This document shows, piece after piece, positions 53,932 through 64,000 of a stretch of DNA of 64,000 nt (its first letter is position 1; the number at the start of each line of letters is the position of its first letter). A model generated the notes under the pieces. It was given only the letters and a program-made list of their open reading frames with translations. It was not told where the DNA came from and searched no databases. This DNA comes from Corallium rubrum. Lineage: Eukaryota; Cnidaria; Anthozoa; Scleralcyonacea; Coralliidae. The position numbers were made by a program, and so were the translations under genes. Location of the stretch: NCBI GenBank assembly GCA_964035015.1, contig OZ036012.1:2960585-3024584 (forward strand). Direction: 5' to 3'.

Positions 53932-54845
53932 ATAGCAGGAAACTGGAGTGTAGCTGGATTGCCTGGCTTCAACACAAACAGCAACTTGTTTAACTTGTCT
54001 TCAAAGAGTTTAGTGTGATGACTGCCTGCAGGTATAGTACTCGCTTGGCCTTTTATACATTCAAATGTGGGAAAACTTCTGCGCGATTACACCTGTCCGC
54101 AGTCGAGAATAATGAGAATACTATATAGTTGCTGAACTGAAGAAAAAAACATCTGTCGCATCCATTGTGTGTTCGACGTATATCGAACGTGTTCGCTGCG
54201 ATACGCGAGGAAATCACGAGGAGTGCCTTTTGTCGGGATATACTGAGTTTTTTAAGCGATACATTTAAGCGTTGTGATTCATTGAAACTTTTACACCTCG
54301 AAACAGCTCTCCCTTTCGTTGCAATGCTTGCCATTCAAGAGGCTACAAGAGGTTCTGTTTTGGTAACAATGCAGTTTTGAATATATTATTGACCTTGGCA
54401 ACATGACAACGTGCTTTAGGAAACATCTTGTTCGAAAAACAAACACGCATTTGTTTGTTCCCCATTCAATGGAGAAAAGTCTTTGTGAATGGGTTAAATT
54501 GAATTAACATATGTTAAATTAACGAACCATGCTGAAAGAGATCAAGTCGAACTCACTATAGTATATAATATTCCCGCGAAAATCAATTCAATATATTCTG
54601 GGCATACAGTCGTGAAAAAATATGGTCAAAAAACTAGTTTTCATGCTTAAATATATATACGTATATATGTACAGAGTTTAGCAGCACTTGTGCAATAGTT
54701 TTGAAATTATTTATATACTTAAACGTATATATGTTATTGTCTAACTAGCAACTATTGTCCTAATTTATATAGATAAGCCTTTCCCAGTAAACTAAAGGGC
54801 ACCTCGCGTCAAGTTTATTATACGTAAATATATAGACAGTTAGCT
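53932..54845. other. No gene recognised
   Basis: Short overlapping frames on both strands at 54053..54380 lack domains. The rest is AT-rich. Confidence 0.3.
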
Positions 54846-54849
54846 AGAG

Positions 54850-56140
54850 TGCCACGTATATAGGCAGTGTTTTAGATACAGCAAAGTGAAAAGATGGTAA
54901 ACTGCTGAAAATAGTTTTAAAAACGAAATGCTGACGTTTCGAGCAGAGCCCTTCATCAGAGTAAAAAGTAGAATGTTGTGTGGACAGTGTTTTAGATAGA
55001 GCAAAGTGAAAAGATGGTAAACTGCTGAGAATAGTTTTAAAAACGAAATGCTGACGTTTCGAGCAGAGCCCTTCATCAGAGTAAAAAGTAGAGTGCTGTG
55101 TATACAGGCAGCGTTTTAGATAGAGCAAAATGAAAAGATAGTAAACTGCTGAGCATAGTTTTGATAACGAAATACTGACGTTTCAAGCATAGCTCTTCAT
55201 CAGTGTAAAAAGTAGAGTGTTGTGTAGGCAGTGTTTTAGATAGAGCAAAGTGAAAAGATGGTAAACTACTGAGAATAGTTTTGATAACGAAATACTGACA
55301 TTTCGAGCAGAGCCCTTCGTCAAAAAAGTAGAGTGCTGTGTAGGCAGTGTTTTAGATAGAGCGAAGTGAAAAGATGGTAAACTGTCGAGAATAGTTTTAA
55401 TAACGAAATACTGACATATTTCGAGCAGAGCCCTTCATCTGGGTAAAAAGTAGAGTGTTGTGTAGGCAGTGTTTAAGATAGCCTACAGCAAAGTGAAAAG
55501 ATGGTAAACTGCTGAGAATAGTTTTGATAACGAAATACTGACGTTTCAAGCAGAGCTCTTCATCAGAGTAAAAAGTAGAGTGCTGTGTAGGCAGTGTTTT
55601 AGATACAGCAAAGTGAAAAGATAGTAAACTGCTGAGAATATAGTTTTAAAAACGAAATGCTGACGTTTCGAGCAGAGCCCTTCATCAGAGTAAAAAGTAG
55701 AGTGTTGTGTAGGCAGTGTTTTAGATAGAGTAAAGTGAAAAGATGGTAAACTGCTGAGAATAGTTTTGATAACGAAATACTGACGTTTCAAGCAGAGTCC
55801 TTCATCAGAGTATAAAGTAGAGTGCTGTGTAGGCAGTGTTTTGGATAGAGCAAAGTGAAAAGATGGTAAACTGCTGAGAATAGTTTTAATAACGAAATAC
55901 TGACGTTTCAAGCAGAGCCCTTCATCAGAGTAAAAAGTAGAGTTGTGTGGGCAGTGTTTTAGATAGAGTAAAGTGAAAAGATGGTAAACTGCTGAGAATA
56001 GTTTTAATAACGAAATACTGACGTTTCAAGGGGAGCTCTTCATCAGAGTAAAATGTGGCACCTCTCGAAAAGTATATGCAGTATTTGCAAGGTTGTCAAA
56101 ACTATTCTCGACAGTTTACCATCTTTTCACTTTACTTTAA
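54850..56140 (-). repeat. CGTCAGTATTTCG minisatellite array 2
   Basis: About ten copies of a 120-bp unit: AACGAAATACTGACGTTTC, GCAGAGCCCTTCATCAGAGT, GTGTAGGCAGTGTTTTAGAT, AAAAGATGGTAAACTGCTGA. Same family as 46790..48005 but opposite orientation and more uniform. It ends with one inverted unit fragment at 56095..56140. Confidence 0.9.
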
Positions 56141-56144
56141 ATAT

Positions 56145-56459
56145 GATAAAGAAACTATGTTTTAATCGCGATTCAAAGTAAAAATATGAAAGATTGAAAA
56201 AGTACGTTTGAGTGATATTGGTTTGTCTAGTAAACAACGTGGTTAAGTGTATTTCTGGGTATACACTATATTGTTTATTTCTGGGACAACTTTATCCTTC
56301 TACTCTGTCTAACACCAGACGATTTTACTCTGTCAAACGACAACAATGTTAATTATACCCTAACTATAGACATCTTTAACCGTTGATCAACGGATATCCT
56401 GTTTCAATGAGCGAAACTCACATGGCAGAGTGAGGGCGTTTCATAGCCTCGGGCTGAAA
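56145..56459. other. No gene recognised
   Basis: Spacer between the minisatellite and the polypyrimidine tract. Confidence 0.3.
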
Positions 56460-57455
56460 ATGAACAGCCCTCCCTCTGTCCCTCCCTCTTTCCCTCCCAC
56501 CCTCTCTCCCTCTTTCCCTTCATGTCTCTTCCCCACTCTCCCTCCCTCCCTCTTTCCCTTCATGTCTCTTTCCCACTCTCCCTCCTTCTTTCCCTTCACC
56601 CACCCTCCCTATTTCCCTTAATGCCTCTTTCCCACTCTCCCTCCCTCCCTCTTCCCCTTCATCCCACTCTCCCTCCCTCCCTATTTCCCTTAATGCCTCT
56701 TTCCCACTCTCCCTCTTTCCCTCTTTCCCTTCATGCCTCTTTCCCACTCTCCCTCTCTCCCTCTTTCCCTTCATCCCTCTTTCCCACTCTCCCTCTTTCC
56801 CTTCATGCCTCTTTCCCACTCTCCCTCCCTCTTTCCCTTCATGCCTCTTTCCCACTCTCCCACCCTCCCTATTTCCCTTCATGCCTCTTTCCCACTCTCC
56901 CTCCCTCTTTCCCTTCATGCCTCTTTCCCACTCTCCCTCTCTCCCTTTTCCCCTTCGTCCCTCCTTCCCTCGCTCCCTCCCTCATTCCCTTCATCCCTCT
57001 TTACCACTCTCCCTCCCTCTTTCCCTTCATGCCTCTTTCCCACTCTCCCTCCCCTCTTTCCCTTCATGCCTCTTTCCCACTCTCCCTCTCTCCCTTTTTC
57101 CCTTCATGCCTCTTTCCCACTCTCCCTCTCTCCCTTTTCCCCTTCATCCCTCCTTCCCTCGCTCCCTCCCTCATTCCCTTCATCCCTCCTTCCCTCTCTC
57201 CCTCCCTCTTTCCCTTCATGCCTCTTTCCCACTCTCCCTCCCTCCCTCTTTCCCTTCATGTCTCTTTCCCACTCTCCCTCTCTCCCTTCATGCCTCTTTC
57301 CCACTCTCCCTCCCTCCCTTTTTCCCTTTATGTCTCTTTCCCACTCTCCCTCTCTCCCTCTTTCCCTTCATGCCTCTTTCCCACTCTCCCTCCCTCCCTG
57401 TTTCCCTTCATGCCTCTTTCGCCTCTTTCCCACTCTCCCTCCCTCTCTCTGTCTC
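56460..57455. repeat. ~1-kb polypyrimidine minisatellite
   Basis: Variable units of 35-50 bp: CCCTTCATGCCTCTTTCCCA followed by CTCTCCCTCCCTCCCT. One strand is almost pure C/T. The Ser/Pro/Leu/Phe frames on the plus strand and Gly/Glu/Arg/Lys frames on the minus strand are artefacts. Confidence 0.95.
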
Positions 57456-57459
57456 TCTA

Positions 57460-58455
57460 AATAGCAACAACATAAACAACAATATAACAACAAAAACAGG
57501 AGCAACAACATAAACAACAGTAGCAGTAACAAGGTAGAATCATAGAAAATGTATATACAGTATATTATCGGTCTTGTCACCGAATTGTACAACTTAACAC
57601 GTAAAACAAACTGATTTCACAAAAAGAAGTAGGATTGCCAGAAAGATTGTTTAAGAGACAGCTAAGTCTTCAAATCATATAGTTTACAAGCCTCGTGTAC
57701 TAAAACGCTTTAATCATCCATGGTGCAAAGTATTTGCTGTAATCAGAGTTGTTGTTTTTGTTGACTACCATGCACGACTTGTGTAGTGATAGAGGGACAA
57801 TGGCAATCTCATGCGGTGTTTGAATCTATTTGAAGCGGCAACTTGACTTAGCGATGACTGAAAAAAACAGCTGCAACTATGACATCAGCCAATCGCAAAA
57901 TCTGATCACGCTAACTAATCGTGTGGAAATCTAACTCTGTTAGACTAGCCTCATATGAACAACACCCTATCTCTCAGGTGCCATGCAATGAACTACTTTA
58001 AGTAATAGATAAAGCTTGATATATAAACGTTTAATCTCTGCAAACTTATACGACCAAGCTTCGCTTGACGACCCAAGCTTTGCGCTTGACCACTCCTAAG
58101 TTGAGGATCTTTACCTTCTCTGCCCCAAAGACTTTTTGACAGTTTTAACTATGCGATAAAATCTTTTTAGAACTCAATAAAGCTTTTGGATGTCGAAAAA
58201 CATACTTTAAGTACTGTATATAGCGGTCTTAAAGAGTTGATTATATAGCTATATATTGCTATAACGCTAGAGGATTTGATAGACACATCCCTAAAATGCT
58301 TTTATGGGAATTATTAAGTAAAGAAAACATCTGCATGTGGTCTCTAATTTGATAAACGTTAGAGATTATAGAAAATTGGGTAAAAGCTTAAAGCAAAAAA
58401 CTATTTAAAATTTCAAGTTGAAATGTAAACAATGATTTGAACGTAGATTGAATGT
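57460..58455. other. No gene recognised
   Basis: Starts with AACAACA-rich simple sequence (57465..57530). Nothing else identified. Confidence 0.3.
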
Positions 58456-58459
58456 ATAT

Positions 58460-58665
58460 ACAACCCACAACCTTCTGATCGCCATTGAGACGCTCTAACC
58501 ATTGAGCTACTGAGACTCAGATGATTTGAAAGTAGATTGAATATGTGTATACAATCCACAACCTTCTGATCGCCAGTGAGATGCTCTAACCATTGAGCTA
58601 CTGAGACTCAGATGATTTGAACGTCACAACCTTCTGAATTCTGATCGCCAGTGAGATGCATGTGC
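58460..58665 (-). repeat. tRNA-like minisatellite array 4 (short)
   Basis: Two and a half units with CTCAGTAGCTCAATGGTTAG on the minus strand and ATTTGAACGTAGATTGAAT spacers, the subtype of array 5. Confidence 0.8.
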
Positions 58666-59109
58666 ATGTTGTTAAGAGAAGAGATGAAAATGCTAGCTCG
58701 ATCGGACATGAGAACTGAGTGTAAATGTTCGAATTATTGCATGCAGGACAACAGTATTCTACGAATGTTTGTGATATTCGTAGAAACCAATTAATGACCT
58801 ATATTTTTCATATATCACGCTTGTGAGTATAGAATATTAATAACTTTCCTCAAAATTTAAAAGCCTTTTTTAATCACCAAATTCACGAAAAGACGTTTTT
58901 CAGATGTTTTGTAAAAAAACACTATTCACTATTGTTGTATTGTCAGCGGAATCTTGTGATAATCGTACAGTACATGCAGCTGTCCGTATCAACGTTTATG
59001 AATATATCTTAAAGGCAGTGTTACCATGACGAAAACTTGAAAGACTTCGTGGATAAATCCAAGTTCACATGATTTAAACAATGATGAATATCACACACGT
59101 CAAAGGCCA

Positions 59110-59410
59110 AGCCAAACGCTTTCAACATTTCATTCAACTTCGTTCAACATTGTTGAACGCGTGTGGAACGAAAATTTGAACATGTTCAAATTTTCGTTCA
59201 ACATGATTCAACACCAAGAACGTTCAACATCATTCAACAGGGGTGGCCAAACGCTTTCAACATTTCATTCAACATCGTTCAACATTGTGTTCAACTTTCG
59301 TTCAACATCATTCAATCGGGTGGCCAAACGCTTTCAACTTAACATGTTGAATCAGGGTTGAATTCAACAATGTTGAACGATGTTGAATGAAATGTTGAAA
59401 GCGTCTGGCA
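59110..59410. mobile_element. ~300-bp MITE rich in GTTGAAC/GTTCAAC
   Basis: The left end ACGCTTTCAACATTTCATTC and its complement at 59378..59400 form terminal inverted repeats. The inside repeats TTCAACATCGTTCAACATTG-like phrases. No ORF, no certain TSD. Confidence 0.65.
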
Positions 59411-60265
59411 AGAAAACGCAGTAATGAGTTACTTTTTTAACGTTTTAAGAAGAATATTCCTTTCCTTTCCACACAAATATAATTTTTGTCTCGCGCAAAA
59501 CTATTAATACCTGATGCTGTGTCTTAATCTTAATCTTAATAAGATTCAGAAGCCAGTTATGTCAATTGTCTGATTGTTCATATTATAAAGCCGAACATTA
59601 TAATATGGTAATTCTAAGAGAGAAATAACTCTGTTAGTAATTTGAAATTTGACTTACTAGAAATTATAGACTTCGATGTATAAACGACTAAATTCAGTTC
59701 TCAAGCAAAGGTTAGTGATGCATAAGCGTGACTTCTTGCCACGTGCTAGGGTAAACATTATATTATTCGAGAACAATAGGCTACACGTGCCACACGAACC
59801 AATCAGCTGGCTTCGCTAACCCACGTGGAAATGATCACGCTAAGTATTATCTTTGGGCATAGTCAATCGAGATATGGTCTGGAAACTCAGCTAAAGTCTT
59901 TGGTCTATCTTTTTGTTCGCCTTTATGCATTTTTGTGCACGGTGCACGGTCACTGAACACATTGTATTTTAGTATAATGAACGAATTGTCCAATAGCAAC
60001 GTTTCAGTTCAATCACTCAACCGTGCTATTTAAATATTAATAAACCTAAAACAAAGGATGTGCACGGTGTATGGTACGGTTCAACATAAAATCACAGCTC
60101 ATTATAGGCGCTTTGATGTTTGCCGAGTTTCCAGACCATATATTTCGACTGACTATGCTTTGGGATAGCACATGTTTTTTTCACACGCAGCAGCGAGGGA
60201 GATTTCTGTCTCTGCCCGAAAGCTTCCTCCAGCTGTTTTACTCTAAAAAATTTCAAAGTTCCCAA
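59411..60265. other. No gene recognised
   Basis: AT-rich. GTGCACGGTGCACGG near 59935 and GTGCACGGTGTATGG near 60060 are a small repeat pair. Confidence 0.3.
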
Positions 60266-60269
60266 TCGG

Positions 60270-61215
60270 GACTCGATCGAACGCACAACCTTCTGATCAC
60301 CAGTGAGACGCTCTAACCATTGAGCTCCTGAGACTCGGATGATTTGAACGTAGGTTGAATATGTGTACAACCCACAACCTTCTGATCACCAGTGACGCTC
60401 TAATCATTGAGCTACTGAGACTCAGATGATTTGAACTTAGGTTGAATATGTGTACAACCCACAATCTTCTGATCACCAGTGAGACGCTTTAACCATTGAG
60501 CTATACTGAGACTCAGATGATTTGAACGTAGGTTGAATATGTGTACAACCCACAACCTTCTGATCACCAGTGAGACGCTCTATAACCATTGAGCTACTGA
60601 GACTCAGATGATTTGAACGTAGATTGAATATGTGTACAACCCACAACCTTCTGATCGCCAGTGAGATGCTCTAACCATTGAGCTATACTGAGACTCAGAT
60701 TATTTGAACGTAGATTGAATATGTGTACAACCCACAACCTTCTGATCGCCAGTGAGATGCTTTAACCGTTGAGCTACTGAGATTCAGATTATTTGAACGT
60801 AGGTTGGATATGTGTACAACCCACAACCTTCTGATCACCAGTGAGACGCTCTAACCATTGAGCTACTGAGACTCAGATGATTTGAACGTAGATTGAATAT
60901 GTGTACAACCCACAACCTTCTGATCGCCAGTGAGATGCTCTAACCGTTGAGTTACTGAGATTCAGATTATTTGAACGTAGGTTGAATATGTGTACAACTC
61001 ACAACCTTCTGATCACCAGTGAGACGCTCTAACCATTGAGCTACTGAGACTCAGATGATTTGAACGTAGATTGAATATGTGTACAACCCACAACCTTCTG
61101 ATCGCCAGTGAGATGCTCTAACCGTTGAGTTACTGAGACTCGGATGATTTGAACGTAGATTGAATATGTGTACAACCCACAACCTTCTGATCACCAGTTA
61201 GACGCTCTAAGCATT
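60270..61215 (-). repeat. tRNA-like minisatellite array 5, best tRNA match
   Basis: About ten ~90-bp units. The rightmost-strand reading of the first unit has GAGCTCAATGGTTAGAGCGT, CTGGTGATCAGAAGG and GTGCGTTCGATCGAG, i.e. D-arm, anticodon-arm-like and T-arm (box B) segments in tRNA order. A VAQWLERLTGDQK-like peptide from such units is a familiar artefact in animal gene models. Confidence 0.85.
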
Positions 61216-61377
61216 GACGTTAATCGTTTAATTGCTCAAAAATCACTTTAAATGCATTTTATCAATTATAAACTTTTCATCATATTTGCATTTTTAAATT
61301 GTATTTTATAGTACTTTAAGTTAGGTCCCAGTACTTCACGAGTGCTCTTAGAGTAGTTTACTGTGCCTACCATTCGC

Positions 61378-61383
61378 TTTATT
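61378..61383 (-). terminator. NADSYN1: Polyadenylation signal of NADSYN1
   Basis: AATAAA on the minus strand (CACAATAAAGCG), about 85 bases downstream of the stop codon at 61467. Confidence 0.6.
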
Positions 61384-61466
61384 GTGCAACATATTAACTA
61401 TGGTTCAACTTAAATTTTTCTCACGTTTTTACATCACAGCTCTGACGCATGCTCAATCGCTTCATG

Positions 61467-61794
61467 TCATCGAGCCCTTCGTTTTGAGCCAACCCGTGTC
61501 TTCGGAAGTGGTCCAGCGGGAACCCCATTCAATTCGGTATTAGTCTCTTTTGCTGCTGCTCGGCCACCATTCGAGTCGTCCATTGCCTCGGTCTTGATCG
61601 GAATGTTTGTGGTCGCGCTAAGAACTACGGCGGCCATGTTTTGATTAAGATGTGTATTGTCTCCCCCGGTCAAGTGCCGGTGCATCGAAGACTGGGAAAG
61701 ACGCTGGGATTCTTCCAGTCTTCTTGCCTGCTCGTCGATAAATCGAAATTGCCAGTTCCACGAGATATTGTAAAGAAACGGACGGAGATCAAAT
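61467..61794 (-). CDS. NADSYN1: NADSYN1, last exon
   Basis: NADSYN1 is glutamine-dependent NAD+ synthetase, which amidates nicotinic acid adenine dinucleotide to NAD+ using ATP and glutamine-derived ammonia. This exon starts after CGCCCGCAG and reads [20 protein letters not shown], the conserved C-terminus. It completes an Arg codon split by the intron. A ~70-residue divergent, basic tail follows ([17 protein letters not shown], ending GSKRRAR), longer than I expect for the family. The plus-strand frame over the same bases is an antisense shadow. Confidence 0.9.
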
Positions 61795-62860
<1,066 letters not shown>

Positions 62861-63099
62861 CTGTTATCATCTGGTGAATAGGACTCGGCGTGGTACGCTG
62901 GAGTAAGGACAGTCATCTTATGCCGATTAATGGCGTAGGATCGGAAGAAATGTTTCACCTTAGCAGCGATGACGCTTGGCGAATGTTTGTCCTTCCATAT
63001 GTCGCAGAGCTTGCAGAACATTCTGAATGGACCACAGGCAGAAATCTTACGAAGACGACCATATAGAGATAACTCATCGTAAGTCATACCCATGTCATC
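62861..63099 (-). CDS. NADSYN1: NADSYN1, penultimate exon
   Basis: Acceptor TTGTTTTAACAG precedes 63099, and the donor AACAG|GTTGGT follows 62861. The exon encodes [47 protein letters not shown] and [16 protein letters not shown]-type sequence (here [17 protein letters not shown]). This is the C-terminal part of the synthetase domain; the NRHKM and SPDDNR segments are highly conserved in eukaryotic NADSYN1. The reading phase joins both neighbouring exons without stops. Confidence 0.95.
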
Positions 63100-63934
63100 C
63101 TGTTAAAACAAGATCATTGTATCAGTTTCGTAGATTAACTACAGTTGTTACATCATAGACCTACTCAGACCTACATAGACCTACTTAGATCTACTCATAT
63201 CTACTTAGACCAACTTGGACCTACTCAGACCTACTTGGACTTAGTTGGATCTACTTAGACCTACTTAGACCTACTTAGACCTACTTGGACCTACTTAGAC
63301 CTACTTGGACCTACTTAGACCTACTTAGACCTACTTAGACCAACTTAGACCTACTTAGACCTACTTGGACCTATTTAGACCTACTTAGACATACTTAGAC
63401 CTACTTAGACCAACTTAGACCTACTTGGACCTACTTAGACCTCCTTAGACCTACCTGGACCTACTTGGACCTACTTGGACCTACTTGGATCTACTTGGAC
63501 CTACTTAGACCTACCTAGACCTACTTGGACCTACTCAGACCTACTTAGACCTACTTGGATCTACTTAAACTTACTTAGACCTACTTGGACCTACTTGGAC
63601 CTACTTAGACCTACTTAGACCTACTTGGACCTACTTAGACCTACTTAGACCTACTTGGACCTACTTAGACCTACTTGGACCTACTTGGATCTACTTAAAC
63701 TTACTTAGACCTACTTGGACCTACTCAGACCTACTTAGACCTACTTAGACCTACCTAGACCTACCTGGACCTACTTAGACCTACGTAGACCTATTTAGAC
63801 TTACTTAGATTTACTTAGACCAACTTAGACCTATTTAGACCTACTTAAACCTACTAAAGTCTATTTAGGCCTACCTAGACATACTTTGAGCTACTAAAGC
63901 CCTATTTGGGCCTACTGAAGCCTACCAGTCTCAC
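63100..63934. repeat. NADSYN1 intron with ~10-bp tandem repeat
   Basis: From about 63160 to 63900 the unit ACCTACTTAG (variants ACCTACTTGG, ACCAACTTAG) repeats ~74 times. GT and AG borders are at 63934 and 63100 on the minus strand. Confidence 0.95.
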
Positions 63935-64000
63935 CTCGTCTGTTTGCTGAGTAGCACCATTCCTCAGTGGTTCCAGTTCAGCTGTAGGTGGAGCACCCAT
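63935..64000 (-). CDS. NADSYN1: NADSYN1, exon running off the window
   Basis: The minus strand reads APPTAELEPLRNG and QQTDE, then donor GAG|GTGAGA at 63935. PTAELEPL and QTDE lie just before the DDMGMTY segment in the family, so the exon order is right. The exon continues beyond 64000; the rest of the gene (the amidase domain and most of the synthetase) is outside. Confidence 0.9.

Noticed and set aside
56430-57592. Proline/serine-rich and glycine/glutamate-rich frames
   Set aside because: Artefacts of the polypyrimidine minisatellite; frames are open on several phases at once.

Overview
The window is metazoan nuclear DNA. The evidence is a split NADSYN1 gene with GT-AG introns at the right end, TATA-box genes with signal peptides, a 5S-rRNA-derived SINE, tRNA-derived repeats, hAT-like MITEs and heavy satellite content. 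Repeat style and Polinton gene content suggest an early-branching animal (cnidarian or sponge); the exact taxon cannot be fixed from sequence alone.

The dominant object is a complete Maverick/Polinton element of 19,700 bp (4683..24382). It has ~1.1 kb terminal inverted repeats and a perfect 6-bp target duplication (TCCTAT), and it lies inside what looks like a host MADF-domain exon. Left half, minus strand: protein-primed DNA polymerase B (one frameshift), a BRO-N/VRR-NUC/zinc-finger protein (one in-frame stop), a two-domain degenerate VRR-NUC protein, a zinc-ribbon protein, and a run of membrane proteins including a SLATT-like 2TM protein and a twice-frameshifted probable virion protein. Two tiny paralogous plus-strand ORFs (9423 and 10578) face the two VRR-NUC genes tail to tail. 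Right half, plus strand: minor capsid (penton), chromodomain retroviral-type integrase, a large coiled-coil membrane protein, major capsid, A32-like packaging ATPase and two uncharacterised proteins. The usual adenovirus-like maturation protease was not found. A 944-bp MITE is nested in one membrane-protein gene. Nearly identical TIRs and mostly open genes point to a recent insertion that is already defective.

1..4682 holds inverted and tandem repeats, a hAT MITE with 8-bp TSD, microsatellites and two MADF-like exons. 24389..61400 is gene-poor: two first exons of small secreted basic proteins (25386..25645, 42010..42235), a weakly supported exon pair near 53.3-53.9 kb, a ~3.2-kb tandem segmental duplication, five arrays of a tRNA-like minisatellite, two arrays of a CGTCAGTATTTCG minisatellite, two opposed arrays of a ~118-bp minisatellite, several long palindromes and polypyrimidine tracts.

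61467..64000 carries the last three exons of NADSYN1 on the minus strand. Its two introns are almost entirely simple repeats (tetranucleotide mosaics and a 10-bp repeat).
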